This document shows positions 1 to 8,174 of a stretch of 64,000 nt of DNA, one piece after another. Each line of letters opens with the position of its first letter. Positions within the stretch are counted from its first letter, which is position 1. The DNA lies in assembly GCF_030646165.1 (NCBI RefSeq), contig NZ_JAUTDO010000005.1:1-64000 (forward strand). The letters run 5' to 3'. The stretch comes from Conexibacter sp. CPCC 206217. Its GTDB lineage: Bacteria > Actinomycetota > Thermoleophilia > Solirubrobacterales > Solirubrobacteraceae. A program made the position numbers and the translations under genes. The notes beneath the pieces were generated by a model. The model was not told the origin of the DNA. It worked only from the letters and a program-made list of their open reading frames with translations, and ran no database searches.

Positions 1-92
1 CCGCTCGCAGCCGACCGCGCGGGCGCGCGCCGCGCGGCACGCGGCTGCGGCGCCGCCGCGCGCAGCGCCGCCGCCCGCGAGCAGCTCGCGGA

Positions 93-866
93 TCAGCCCG
101 CGATCACCGCCACGCTGACACGCCCGCCGTCGACGTCGACGACGGTGCCGTGCACGAACGCGGCCTCGTCGCTGGCGAGGTAGACGGCGGCGTGCGCGAC
201 CGCGTCGGGCGTGCCGCTGCCGTCGGCGGGCGTGCCGCGCATCATCACCTCGGCCGGGTGCACGCCGGGGCCGGCGGGCGTGTCGTACTCGGGCGCGCGG
301 ATGACGCCCGGGGAGACCGCGTTGACGCGCACGCCGGACGGTCCGTACTCGGCGGCCCACGCGCGCGTCAGCGTCTCGACGGCGCCCTTGGTGGAGGCGT
401 AGAGCGCACCGACTCCGACCGACAGGCGCGCGACCCACGAGCCGAGGTTGACGATCGCGCCGTCGCCGCGCGCGGCCATCGCGGGCGCGATCGCGGCGGT
501 CAGGAAGAACGGCGCCTTGACGTTGACGGCATAGACCTCGTCGAAGGTCGCCTCGTCGGTCGCGGCGGTGACGTCGCCGGGGAAGATGCCCGCGTTGTTG
601 ACGAGCACGTCGATGCGGCCGCCGAGCACCTCGGTCGCCTCGGCGGCGAGCTTGCGCGAGCGCTCGGCGCTGCCGTCGAGGTCGGCGGCGACGAAGTCCG
701 CGCGGCCGCCGGCCGCGCGGATCTGCTCGACGACGGCGCCGCCGCGCTGCGCGTTGCGGCCGCTGACGACGACGTGCGCGCCCTCCTGCGCGAACGCGAG
801 CGCGATCGCGCGGCCGATGTTGCTGGTCGAGCCCGTGATGAGGGCGGTCTTGCCTTCGAGTCGCAT
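93..866 (-). CDS. SDR family NAD(P)-dependent oxidoreductase
   Basis: A 257-aa classical short-chain dehydrogenase/reductase. Seen: an N-terminal Rossmann glycine motif TGSTSNIG near residue 11, the NNAG motif in mid-protein, and the catalytic Y-A-S-T-K (YxxxK) motif. The C-terminus ends in VDVDGG, typical of SDRs. The reading frame is open further upstream, but the ATG at 866 opens with MRLEGKTALITG, the normal SDR beginning, and an AGGAA lies 4 nt ahead of it. It is monocistronic. An 18-bp palindrome about 20 nt upstream of the start suggests control by a dimeric repressor. The substrate cannot be told from sequence. Confidence 0.9.
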   Translation of the reverse strand: MRLEGKTALITGSTSNIGRAIALAFAQEGAHVVVSGRNAQRGGAVVEQIRAAGGRADFVAADLDGSAERSRKLAAEATEVLGGRIDVLVNNAGIFPGDVTAATDEATFDEVYAVNVKAPFFLTAAIAPAMAARGDGAIVNLGSWVARLSVGVGALYASTKGAVETLTRAWAAEYGPSGVRVNAVSPGVIRAPEYDTPAGPGVHPAEVMMRGTPADGSGTPDAVAHAAVYLASDEAAFVHGTVVDVDGGRVSVAVIAG

Positions 867-885
867 GGGGTTCCTGAGGAGAGGA

Positions 886-903
886 TTGGACCGTAAGGTC
901 CAA
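886..903. promoter_or_regulatory. Operator-like inverted repeat upstream of the SDR gene
   Basis: TTGGACC-GTAA-GGTCCAA is a perfect 7-bp inverted repeat with a 4-nt spacer. It sits between the SDR start (866, minus) and the VOC gene start (962, plus). Size and position fit a TetR- or HxlR-type repressor site. No cognate regulator is adjacent, so the binding protein is unknown. Confidence 0.5.
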
Positions 904-961
904 TAGTACTCGTCGGTCGGTCTGCCGCCCGCGGCGGTGGGCCGCGTTAGCATCGCGCCGC

Positions 962-1633
962 ATGGTCACGATCGAGCAGCTGACGATCGCCGACGCGCCC
1001 GCGACATGGGCCGCGCTCGGCTTCGCGGTCGAGGACGACGCGTGCCGGATCGGTGACGTGCGACTGCGCTTCGCCGGGCGCGACGCCGGTCGGGGATTGG
1101 TCGGCTGGACGCTGCGGGGGACCGCTTCGACGGGGCTGGACGGGCTGCCGACGGCGCGGGCGCAGCGCGACGGGAGCGGGAGGGCGGACACGCCGGGGGA
1201 GCCGGTCACGGGGACCGCCGCAGGCGTGGCCGCGCCCCACCCCAACGGCGTCACCCGGATCGACCACGTCGTCGCCGTCTCGCCGCAGCTCGACCGCACG
1301 GTCGCCGCGCTGCAGGCGGCGGGCCTGGACCTGCGCCGGATCCGCGAGGAGCCGACGCCGGCGGGTGCGCCGCGGCAGGCGTTCTTCCGCCTCGGCGCGG
1401 AGCTGCTGGAGGTCATACAGGAGCCGGACGAGGTGGCGGTCAGAGCGGGCGGCCCCGATCGCGACGCGTTCTTCTGGGGCCTCGCGCTGCGCTGCGACGA
1501 CCTCGACGCGACCGTCGCCGCGCTCGGCGAGCGCGCGAGCGAGGTCCGCGACGCGGTCCAGCCGGGCCGTCGGATCGCGTCCGTGCGTCGCGTTGCAGGG
1601 CTTGCGTTGCCGGTGGCCTTGATGACAGGCTGA
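962..1633 (+). CDS. VOC (glyoxalase/bleomycin-resistance superfamily) protein
   Basis: A 223-aa protein. Its middle and C-terminus resemble VOC-fold proteins: ITRIDHVVAVSPQLDRTVAAL around residue 98, then a FFRLGAELLEVIQ strand pair and a W/F-G-L-A-L-R-C-D-D-L-D repeat unit. The N-terminal third looks like a shorter, degenerate half of the fold. Metal-ligand residues (H in IDHV, E in LLEV) are present, but the substrate is unpredictable. The ATG at 962 has no Shine-Dalgarno sequence and lies 8 nt after TAGCAT (948-953), so it is probably leaderless. It is divergent from the SDR gene and is followed by a small secreted-protein gene. Confidence 0.75.
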   Translation: MVTIEQLTIADAPATWAALGFAVEDDACRIGDVRLRFAGRDAGRGLVGWTLRGTASTGLDGLPTARAQRDGSGRADTPGEPVTGTAAGVAAPHPNGVTRIDHVVAVSPQLDRTVAALQAAGLDLRRIREEPTPAGAPRQAFFRLGAELLEVIQEPDEVAVRAGGPDRDAFFWGLALRCDDLDATVAALGERASEVRDAVQPGRRIASVRRVAGLALPVALMTG

Positions 1634-1664
1634 CGTCAACACACCCCTTCCCCAAGGAGTCCCC

Positions 1665-2060
1665 ATGCATCACCGCACCCGCCTGCTGACGGCTGCCGTC
1701 GTCACGCTGATGGCGATCGTGCCGGCGTCGGCGAACGCTGCCGCCAGAAGAACCTCGACGTCCGAGTGCCCGATCTTCACCGTCGTGCAGAACGATCCGC
1801 AGTCGGGCTTCAGCGCGGGCAAGTACCACCGCCTCAACTTCGCCCCGGCCGGTGTCAGCCTCACCTGCGACGACACCTACCACATCTTCCGCAGCTACCT
1901 GTACGAGCCCAGATCGATGGCCGGCTGGACGACGCAGAAGCTCGGCGGCTCGCTCAGAACCGCGACCGGCAAGCGCTTCGTCAAGAGAGGCACCAACGGC
2001 AGAGTCGGCTTCGACGTCTGGCGCTTCCCGAAGGGCGTCACGCCGCCGGCAGGCGCGTAG
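1665..2060 (+). CDS. Small secreted protein of unknown function
   Basis: A 131-aa protein with a clear Sec signal peptide (basic HHRTR, hydrophobic core LLTAAVVTLMAIV, cleavage near ANA-A at about residue 27). The mature part has three cysteine-containing or aromatic strands and ends in a basic region. No family is recognised. The start at 1665 is preceded by AAGGAG at 1654-1659. Several arginines are AGA codons, as in the other secreted proteins in the window (21.9, 24.9 and 55.7 kb). Confidence 0.75.
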   Translation: MHHRTRLLTAAVVTLMAIVPASANAAARRTSTSECPIFTVVQNDPQSGFSAGKYHRLNFAPAGVSLTCDDTYHIFRSYLYEPRSMAGWTTQKLGGSLRTATGKRFVKRGTNGRVGFDVWRFPKGVTPPAGA

Positions 2061-2179
2061 GCACTGCGCTCCGCGGCGGCGAGCGGACCGCGTCCGCTCC
2101 CGCCGCGCGCACTCAGCCGCCCCGCGACGCTACGCCGCGGCGGCCGGCCAGCCGGCGATCGTCGGCATTCTCCCCTCGT

Positions 2180-2196
2180 GTTCAGCAGGACTGAAC
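2180..2196. promoter_or_regulatory. Inverted repeat upstream of quinone oxidoreductase
   Basis: GTTCAG-CAGGA-CTGAAC, with 6-bp perfect arms and a 5-nt spacer, 56 nt upstream of the oxidoreductase ATG. This is a plausible repressor site (HxlR, MarR and TetR types commonly control such oxidoreductases). There is no adjacent regulator to pair it with. Confidence 0.4.
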
Positions 2197-2251
2197 TCGT
2201 CCAACTCTTACGCACGCGGTGGCCGGCGCGCGTCTGCAAGACTGCGTCGCG

Positions 2252-3190
2252 ATGCGCGCAGCGACGATCCGCGACGGCGAGCTGGTGATCGAGCAGCACC
2301 CGGACCCCGTGCCGGGTGCCGGCGAGGTGCTCGTGCGGGTGCGCGCGGCCGGCCTCAACGGCGCCGACATGCTGCAGCTGCGCGGCCGCTACCCGGCGCC
2401 GCCCGACGCGCCGCAGGACATCCCGGGGATGGAGCTGGCCGGCGAGGTCGCCGCGCTCGGCCCCGGCGCGAGCCGCTTCGCGCTCGGCGACCGCGTGATG
2501 GCGATCGTCGGCGGCGGCGCGCAGGCGGAGCTTGCGCTTGTGCACGAGCGCGTCCTGATGCCGGTCCCGGACGTGCTCGACTGGCCCGCGGCCGGCGGCT
2601 TTCCAGAGGTCTTCGTCGTCGCGCACGACGCGCTCTTCACGCAGGCCGGGCTGGCTCCCGGCGAGCGCCTGCTGGTGCACGGCGCCGCCGGCGGCGTCGG
2701 GACCGCCGCGGTCCAGCTCGGCCGCGCGGCCGGCGCGCGCGTGACCGCGACGGTGCGCAACGAGCAGCTGCGCGAGCAGGTCGCCGCGCTCGGTGCCGAG
2801 GTGATCGCGCCGGAGGGCTTCGAGCAGGCGGGGCCGTTCGACGTCGTGCTGGAGCTGGTCGGCGCACCGAACCTGCCGGGCAACCTCGCGGCGCTGGAGA
2901 TCGGCGGCCGGATCGTCGTGATCGGGATCGGCGCCGGCGCCAACGTCGAGTTCAACTTCGGGCTGATGATGGTCAAGCGCGCGCGGATCGGCGGCACGAC
3001 GATGCGCGCGCGGTCGCTGGAGCAGAAGGCGCTCGCCGCGCGCGCGACCGAGCGCCACGTGCTGCCGCTCGTCGCCTCCGGCGCGGTCCGCGTCCCGGTC
3101 GCGGCGACGTATCCGCTGGAGCAGGCGGCCACCGCCTACGAGCGCTTCGCCGCCGGCGGCAAGCTCGGCAAGATCGTCCTGCTGCCGTAG
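2252..3190 (+). CDS. NADPH:quinone oxidoreductase-like MDR enzyme
   Basis: A 312-aa medium-chain dehydrogenase/reductase of the zinc-free quinone oxidoreductase type. Seen: the N-terminal GroES-like domain (VRVRAAGLNGADMLQLRG, PxxPQDIPGMELAGEV), the linker GDRVMAIVGGGAQAE, the nucleotide-binding motif HGAAGGVGTAAVQLGRA around residue 147, and the C-terminal GKLGKIVL signature. Zinc-binding cysteines are absent, as expected for this subgroup. Likely reaction: NADPH-dependent reduction of quinones or alkenals. The ATG at 2252 was chosen over a GTG at 2219 because MRAATIRDGELVIEQ is the usual start. Confidence 0.88.
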   Translation: MRAATIRDGELVIEQHPDPVPGAGEVLVRVRAAGLNGADMLQLRGRYPAPPDAPQDIPGMELAGEVAALGPGASRFALGDRVMAIVGGGAQAELALVHERVLMPVPDVLDWPAAGGFPEVFVVAHDALFTQAGLAPGERLLVHGAAGGVGTAAVQLGRAAGARVTATVRNEQLREQVAALGAEVIAPEGFEQAGPFDVVLELVGAPNLPGNLAALEIGGRIVVIGIGAGANVEFNFGLMMVKRARIGGTTMRARSLEQKALAARATERHVLPLVASGAVRVPVAATYPLEQAATAYERFAAGGKLGKIVLLP

Positions 3191-3337
3191 CCGCGCTCGG
3201 GCGCGCGCTCCGCGGCAGGCCGCCCGGCGCCCGGCCCGCAGCCCGCGCCTGAGCGGCCCGAGGTGGGGCCAGCCCCAACACCCATCCGGGAGCAGGTCCC
3301 ATTCCACCCGCGGGTCCGCCGGCATAGGCTGCTCGGC

Positions 3338-4132
3338 GTGCCCGCTACGAGCCGCAACGGCCTCTCCCGTCCCTTCCTCGTCTTCGGCGTCGTCGTCGGG
3401 CTCCTGGTCGCCCTCTGGGGCGCGCTGTGGCTGACCTCGCTGACCGTCCACCGCAGCGCTGACAGCGTCAAGACGTACGGCGGCGTCGAGCAGCTCAAGA
3501 TCGCCGGCGGCAGCGGTGACATCGAGGTGGTCGCCGAGGACCGCGACGACGTCCAGGTCACGGCCCACCGCGAGTGGAGCCTGGCCGAGCCGCGCGTCGA
3601 GCAGAGCTTCGACGGCGGCACGCTGAAGCTGTCGGGCAGCTGCGGCTTCTGGGGCGCGTTCGGCCCCGACGGCTGCGAGACGGACTTCGTGCTGCACGTG
3701 CCGCGCGACCTGCCGCTGGAGGTGCACGGCTCCTCCGGCGACGTGACGGGTCGCGGCCTGGCCGGCGACACCGTCCTCAGCACCAGCTCCGGCGACGTCG
3801 AGGCGATCGACGTCTCGGGCCCGCTGCGGATGTCGGCCTCCTCCGGCGACGTCGACGTCGAGGGCTACAGCGGCAGCGACGTCCGCGCGAACGCCAGCAG
3901 CGGCGACGTGACGGTCCGCACGCGCGTCGTGCCGGACAACGTCGCGGTCGACGTCTCCTCCGGCGACGTCACGATCGCGGTGCCCGGCAACGTCGCCTAC
4001 CGCGTCCAGTCCGACACCGACTCCGGCGACTCCGAGGTCGAGGTCGACCAGTCGCTCGACTCGCCTCACACGATCGACGCGCGCGCCTCGTCGGGCGACG
4101 TGCGGGTCGCCCGTCTCGCAGACGCCCGCTGA
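3338..4132 (+). CDS. DUF4097-family beta-strand repeat protein, membrane anchored
   Basis: 264 aa. An N-terminal transmembrane segment (FLVFGVVVGLLVALWGALWL) is followed by an extracytoplasmic beta-solenoid-like domain. In that domain a S-S-G-D-V unit recurs at least six times, roughly every 20-25 residues. This is the hallmark of DUF4097, a putative adhesin domain of unknown function. The GTG at 3338 lies 7 nt after TAGGCT (3325-3330) with no ribosome-binding site, so the mRNA is probably leaderless. It is convergent with the UDG-like gene, with a hairpin between them. Confidence 0.8.
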   Translation: MPATSRNGLSRPFLVFGVVVGLLVALWGALWLTSLTVHRSADSVKTYGGVEQLKIAGGSGDIEVVAEDRDDVQVTAHREWSLAEPRVEQSFDGGTLKLSGSCGFWGAFGPDGCETDFVLHVPRDLPLEVHGSSGDVTGRGLAGDTVLSTSSGDVEAIDVSGPLRMSASSGDVDVEGYSGSDVRANASSGDVTVRTRVVPDNVAVDVSSGDVTIAVPGNVAYRVQSDTDSGDSEVEVDQSLDSPHTIDARASSGDVRVARLADAR

Positions 4133-4144
4133 GGCGCAAAGAGC

Positions 4145-4195
4145 CGCGAGTTCCCGGCGCACGCCGCATTGCGCGGCGATGCCGTGCAACTCGCG
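4145..4195. terminator. Hairpin between convergent genes
   Basis: CGCGAGTT (4145-4152) pairs with AACTCGCG (4188-4195), with further GC pairing inside. It lies between the stops of two convergent genes, so it probably terminates in both directions. There is no T-tract. The GAGTT/AACTC arms recur in two other hairpins of the window (6882-6931 and 30072-30115). Confidence 0.5.
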
Positions 4196-4205
4196 ATGCG
4201 AAGCA

Positions 4206-4862
4206 CTAGTACGGCGGCAGGTCCGCGTACCAGTCGCCGAGCACCTTGAAGGCGTGCCAGAAGGCCCGCTTGGCGCTCTCCTCGTCGAGCGCCTCGTCGA
4301 TGTTCGGGACGTACAGCGCGTCGATCGACGGGGTCAGCTGCTGGATCGTGCCGGGCAGCTGCTCGACGACGCGCGCGAGCGGCACGTCGAGGTCGTTGAG
4401 CACCTCCAGCGCCTCCTCGCCCATCACGACGACGATCTTCGGCTGCACGATCGCCAGCTCCTCGAGGATTCGCTCCACGCAGGCCGGATCGGCGAGCGTC
4501 GGATCGGACACCGGGCACTTGACGCAGAGCGTGCCGTAGACGGCCAGCGGATCGATCTGCAGCCGCTTGAGCGACTTCATCAGCGCTCCGCCGGCACGGC
4601 CGTAGAACGCCACGCCCTCCTCCACCTCCGACGGGCGCGGCTGGTACTTCAGCATGAACACGTCCGCCTGCGGGTGGCCCGACCCCAGCACTGGCATCAG
4701 GTTCCCCCGCGGGCAGTGCGGACAGCTCTGGAGGTCGCGCGTGAGCTGATTCAGCTCACGGATGGCGCGCTCGAGGTACTTCTCGCGGATCTCGTCATCT
4801 GTGGTCACGGGCATGCTCTGGGGAAGATTGGACGCGTCCACGCCTTCTCCCTGCCCGTGCAT
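4206..4862 (-). CDS. Uracil-DNA glycosylase superfamily protein with diverged catalytic motifs
   Basis: 218 aa, resembling family 4/5 uracil-DNA glycosylases. Seen: an N-terminal C-P-H-C pair (Cys47/50), VAFYGRAGGALMKSL matching the family's PFVGRAGQLL, cysteines 113, 116 and 128 that with the CxxC could hold a 4Fe-4S cluster, and IVQPKIVVVMGEEA matching the family's core strand. The motif normally reading GEAPG is instead MLKYQPRP, and the C-terminal HPS-type motif is VPNIDEAL, with no histidine. Base excision activity is therefore doubtful. The ATG overlaps the stop of the upstream glycosyltransferase-PHP gene (TGATG), implying translational coupling. A DNA-repair name may mislead here. Confidence 0.75.
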   Translation of the reverse strand: MHGQGEGVDASNLPQSMPVTTDDEIREKYLERAIRELNQLTRDLQSCPHCPRGNLMPVLGSGHPQADVFMLKYQPRPSEVEEGVAFYGRAGGALMKSLKRLQIDPLAVYGTLCVKCPVSDPTLADPACVERILEELAIVQPKIVVVMGEEALEVLNDLDVPLARVVEQLPGTIQQLTPSIDALYVPNIDEALDEESAKRAFWHAFKVLGDWYADLPPY

Positions 4863-6820
4863 CAGGACTTGCGAACCGCCCGCCGCACGCGCCGCTCCCG
4901 AACGCCTCTGCGCGCGGGGGCCGGAGTCGCCTTCGTCTGCAGGAATTTGAGCGCCTGGACGTAGAGCAGACTGGCCGGCGTGCGGATCACGTCGGCCTCT
5001 CGCAGCGACTCCATGAACTCCTCCGGACCGTCGAAGTCCGGCATCCGGATGCGGACCGATCCGAGCCCTTGCGCGACGTGCGCGTCGGAGCCGGCGCCGC
5101 CCGGCACGCGGTACTTGGCCGCGAACCGCACGGCCTCCTCGTTGAACTCGTGGATCGCGATGCGGGGGTTGAAGACCTCGATCGCGTCGACGTCGTCGAG
5201 CACGGCCAGCAGGTGCTCGTAGTCGGGCACGGAGTGCATCCGGTCGAACGGGTGGGGGACGTAGACGAGGCCGCCCTGGCGCTTGATCTCCGCGATCGTC
5301 TGCTCGAGGCTCAGCCCGCGCGGGATCAGCTCTCTGATGAAGAGCCCGATCACCTCGCCCTGGTCCTTCGTCTTGACCTCCTCGCCGACGATCACCTTGA
5401 TCCCGTTGGCCTTCGCGAGCGCGTCGAGCGCGCCGGAGATCTCGTTGTGGTCGGTGACCGCGATCGCGCCGAGGCCTCTCGCCTTCGCGGTCGCCAGCAG
5501 CACCTCGACGGGCGTCGCGCAGTCGCCCGAGTGGTCGGTGTGCATGTGCAGGTCGACGTCGATCAGCGGCCGTCTGGCGACCTGAGCGCGCAGCGCGGGG
5601 TCGCCGCGCCCGTCGTGGCGGCGTTTCGTCAGCGCGCCGTAGACCTGCTCCAGCTCGTCGACCACGCGCGACCACGTCAGCTGCTCGCGCAGCGGTCTGG
5701 CGCCCTCGCGCAGACGGAAGCGCAGGCCCGGGTCGCGCACGAGCCGGTCGAGCTGGGCCGCGAGCGTCTGGATGTCGCCGGGCTCGAACAGCAGCCCGTC
5801 GCCGCGCTCGATCAGCTCCTCGTAGACCGGCAGCCGCGAGACGACCGGGACGGCGCCGGCCGCGACCGCGTCGAGCACGCCGCTGGGGATCGGGACGGCG
5901 CCGGAGGAGGCGCGCACCGCGACGTCGGCGCGCGCCAGCAGCGTCGCCTCGTCGGCCTCGTCGGGGCCGACGAACGCGACCCGTTCGCGCAGCTCGCCGC
6001 GCAGCGCTCCGGGCGGCTGGATCCCGCTCGGCGACCAGATCGTCGCGTGCCACGGCACGTCGAGCGGCAGTCTGCGCAGCGCGCGCAGGAAGGTCCGCAC
6101 GGCCGGGCGCTCCTCGTCGGAGATCAGCACCAGCTCCGGGACCTCGTAGCCGGCCGCGAGGCCCGCGTCGAGGCCGCCGGCGCGCGCGGCGGCGGCGCGC
6201 GCGTTGGCGCCGCCCTCGCGCGGCGGGTCGGCGCCGGGGAGGATCACGCTGTAGTCGGCCGGGAACCAGCGGTGGAGCTGCTCGCGGGTCGCCTCGTAGC
6301 TGGCGACGCGCGCGTCGAGGCGGCCGAGGAACAGCTCGACGACGCGGCGCGCGACCTGTGTCGAGAGGACCCGCTCGGTCGTCGAGTGAAACGACCCGAC
6401 GTTGAGCGCGCGCGAGTGACGCAGCGCCGCGCTGGCGGCGCTCGGCGCGAACGGCTCGTGGATGTGCGCGAGGTCCAATGGCGCGATCGAGAAGAACTGC
6501 TCGATCGTGCGCGCGACGTCGATCGGGAGCGAGACGGCGCGCTTGCGCGACGGCTGGAACGGCAGCACCTCGCCGACCCCGAGCAGCCGCGGCATCCCGT
6601 CGCCCGTCCCGTCCAGCAGCGCGGCGGGGTTCTCGCGCGCGGCGCGGATCGCTCTGCGCGAATCGCGCACGAGCGCGCCCGACTGCGACGGCGCGACGAT
6701 CAGCACCCTGTGCCCGCGCGCCGCCAGCTCGTCCGCGACCCGTGCGACCGCACGGTTCACATCATGATCCGCTTCCCAGGCGTACGGCGTGACCTGGGCG
6801 ATGGCAAAACGCTCCTGCAC
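4862..6820 (-). CDS. PimA-like glycosyltransferase fused to a PHP phosphoesterase
   Basis: 652 aa. Residues about 1-395 form a GT-B glycosyltransferase of family GT4. The IHEPFAPSAASAAL...SFHSTTE block matches the HEPNAPS...FHT region of phosphatidylinositol mannosyltransferase PimA, but the usual E-x7-E donor motif is degraded (SGVLDAVAAG). Residues about 415-640 form a PHP domain with an apparently complete metal set: H-M-H, T-D-H-N, G-E-E, V-P-H-P and S-D-A-H. Such PHP domains hydrolyse phosphoesters. The gene is next to inositol-lipid genes, so a role in PI glycolipids is inferred. The GTG at 6820 lies 8 nt after TATGCT and is leaderless-like; the start codon also sits inside an 18-bp inverted-repeat arm. 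Confidence 0.82.
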   Translation of the reverse strand: MQERFAIAQVTPYAWEADHDVNRAVARVADELAARGHRVLIVAPSQSGALVRDSRRAIRAARENPAALLDGTGDGMPRLLGVGEVLPFQPSRKRAVSLPIDVARTIEQFFSIAPLDLAHIHEPFAPSAASAALRHSRALNVGSFHSTTERVLSTQVARRVVELFLGRLDARVASYEATREQLHRWFPADYSVILPGADPPREGGANARAAAARAGGLDAGLAAGYEVPELVLISDEERPAVRTFLRALRRLPLDVPWHATIWSPSGIQPPGALRGELRERVAFVGPDEADEATLLARADVAVRASSGAVPIPSGVLDAVAAGAVPVVSRLPVYEELIERGDGLLFEPGDIQTLAAQLDRLVRDPGLRFRLREGARPLREQLTWSRVVDELEQVYGALTKRRHDGRGDPALRAQVARRPLIDVDLHMHTDHSGDCATPVEVLLATAKARGLGAIAVTDHNEISGALDALAKANGIKVIVGEEVKTKDQGEVIGLFIRELIPRGLSLEQTIAEIKRQGGLVYVPHPFDRMHSVPDYEHLLAVLDDVDAIEVFNPRIAIHEFNEEAVRFAAKYRVPGGAGSDAHVAQGLGSVRIRMPDFDGPEEFMESLREADVIRTPASLLYVQALKFLQTKATPAPARRGVRERRVRRAVRKS

Positions 6821-6875
6821 GGGGGGAGAGCATAGCCCTCAGCCGTGCGCGGCACGGCCCCGTGCAGGAGCGTTT
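6807..6875 (-). promoter_or_regulatory. 18-bp inverted repeat enclosing promoter and start codon of the GT-PHP gene
   Basis: Positions 6807-6824 and 6858-6875 are perfect 18-bp inverted repeats separated by 33 nt. The loop contains a -10-like TATGCT (minus strand, 6834-6829) and a smaller CCGTGC/GCACGG hairpin. The downstream arm holds the GTG start codon. Transcripts reading through from ino1 would fold the start codon into the stem. Transcripts starting just after TATGCT would lack the upstream arm and leave it free. This switch is inference from geometry. Confidence 0.55.
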
Positions 6876-6881
6876 CGCTCG

Positions 6882-6931
6882 GCGAGTTCCACTCCGGCGC
6901 CCCGCGCTGCGGAGCGCCGGTGGGAACTCGC
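6882..6931 (-). terminator. Strong hairpin after ino1
   Basis: Arms GCGAGTTCC (6882-6890) and GGAACTCGC (6923-6931), plus an inner CCGGCGC/GCGCCGG stem, with a 13-nt loop. It lies about 20 nt past the ino1 stop on the transcribed (minus) strand and should attenuate readthrough into the GT-PHP gene. No T-tract is present. Confidence 0.55.
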
Positions 6932-6950
6932 GGTGCTGCTGCGGCTCTTG

Positions 6951-8117
6951 CTAGGCCTCGGTCGTCGTCGGCGCGGTCGCGCCGGTCGGGGCCGTGCCGA
7001 CCTTCTTGCCGTACTGCTCGATGAACGAGTCCGTGTCGTTGCGCGCGATGTCGTCGGGCCGCTGGTTGTGCGGCGACTTCATCAGGTACGAGCTGGGGCC
7101 GTCCAGCTGGCCGCCGAGGCCGTGGTTCAGCGCCAGCTTGCAGCAGCGCACGGCGTCGGTGACGATGCCGGCGGAGTTCGGCGAGTCCCACACCTCGAGC
7201 TTCAGCTCGGCGATCAGCGGCACGTCGCCGAACGCTCTGCCTTCGAGGCGGATGTGCGCCCACTTGCGGTCCGTCAGCCACGGCACGTAGTCCGACGGGC
7301 CGACGTGGACGTCTCTGGCGGGCAGCTCGATGCCGGCGACCGAGGTCACGGCGTTCGTCTTGGAGATCTTCTTCGACTCCAGGCGCTCGCGCTCGAGCAT
7401 GTTGAAGAAGTCCATGTTGCCGCCGACGTTCAGCTGCGAGGTGTGCTCGAGCTCGACGCCGCGCTCGTGGAACAGGCGCGCGAGGTTGCGGTGCGTGATC
7501 GTGGCGCCGACCTGCGACTTGATGTCGTCGCCGATGATCGGGAGGTTCGCTCTCTTGAAGCGGTCGTCCCAGTAGTCCTCGCTGGCGATGAAGACCGGGA
7601 TGCAGTTGACGAAGCCGCAGCCGGCCTCGATGACCTGCTCGACGTACCACTTCGTCGCGTTCTCGGACCCGACCGGCAGGTAGGAGACGACGACGTCGGT
7701 CTTCGTGTCCTTGAGGATCTGGACGATGTCGGCCGTCGGGCCGGGCGCCTTTCTGATCTTCTGCGACAGGTACTTGCCGAGGCCGTCGTGCGTCATGCCG
7801 CGCTGCACCGTGACGCCGAGCTGCGGCACTTCGGCGAACTTGATCGTGTCGTTCTGACCCGACCAGATCGCCTCGCCGAGGTCCTTGCCGACCTTCTCCA
7901 CATCGATGTCGAACGCGGCCGTGAACTCGATGTCTCTGACGTGGTAGCCGCCGAGATCGACGTGCATCAGGCCGGGGACACGCTCGTTCGGATCAGCGTC
8001 TCTGTAGTACTGGACGCCCTGGATGAACGAGTTGGCGCAGTTGCCGACGCCGATGATCGCGACGCGGACCTTGTCCGCTTGGTACCGGCTCGCGCCGTTG
8101 GTGGAAGCGTTGCTCAC
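6951..8117 (-). CDS. ino1: Inositol-3-phosphate synthase
   Basis: 388 aa, the actinobacterial/archaeal short type of myo-inositol-1-phosphate synthase. It converts glucose-6-phosphate to inositol-3-phosphate using NAD. Seen: the NAD-binding start [16 protein letters not shown] at about residue 18, then [41 protein letters not shown] and [10 protein letters not shown], all characteristic conserved blocks, with the lysine-rich active-site region intact. The GTG at 8117 is preceded by AGGAGG about 11 nt away. It is the third gene of a minus-strand set (PAP2, CDP-alcohol phosphatidyltransferase, ino1), consistent with supply of inositol phosphate for phosphatidylinositol synthesis. Confidence 0.96.
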   Translation of the reverse strand: MSNASTNGASRYQADKVRVAIIGVGNCANSFIQGVQYYRDADPNERVPGLMHVDLGGYHVRDIEFTAAFDIDVEKVGKDLGEAIWSGQNDTIKFAEVPQLGVTVQRGMTHDGLGKYLSQKIRKAPGPTADIVQILKDTKTDVVVSYLPVGSENATKWYVEQVIEAGCGFVNCIPVFIASEDYWDDRFKRANLPIIGDDIKSQVGATITHRNLARLFHERGVELEHTSQLNVGGNMDFFNMLERERLESKKISKTNAVTSVAGIELPARDVHVGPSDYVPWLTDRKWAHIRLEGRAFGDVPLIAELKLEVWDSPNSAGIVTDAVRCCKLALNHGLGGQLDGPSSYLMKSPHNQRPDDIARNDTDSFIEQYGKKVGTAPTGATAPTTTEA

Positions 8118-8144
8118 TTGGTGTGTTTCCTCCTGAAGGATGCT

Positions 8145-8162
8145 GTCGGGAAAGACCCCGAC
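8145..8162 (-). other. Small leader hairpin before ino1
   Basis: GTCGGG (8145-8150) and CCCGAC (8157-8162), with a 6-nt loop, in the 57-nt gap between the phosphatidyltransferase stop and the ino1 GTG, just upstream of the AGGAGG. It could be an mRNA-processing or attenuation element, or simply intercistronic structure. Confidence 0.3.
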
Positions 8163-8174
8163 GGATGCAGCTGG

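Noticed and set aside
1..92. Possible gene end or structure at the left edge
   Set aside because: Only 92 nt of very GC-rich, self-complementary sequence; no frame with a recognisable product.
1895..4189. A 764-codon minus-strand open frame
   Set aside because: It is antisense to the quinone oxidoreductase and DUF4097 genes and has the Arg/Ala/Gly-rich composition of shadow frames.
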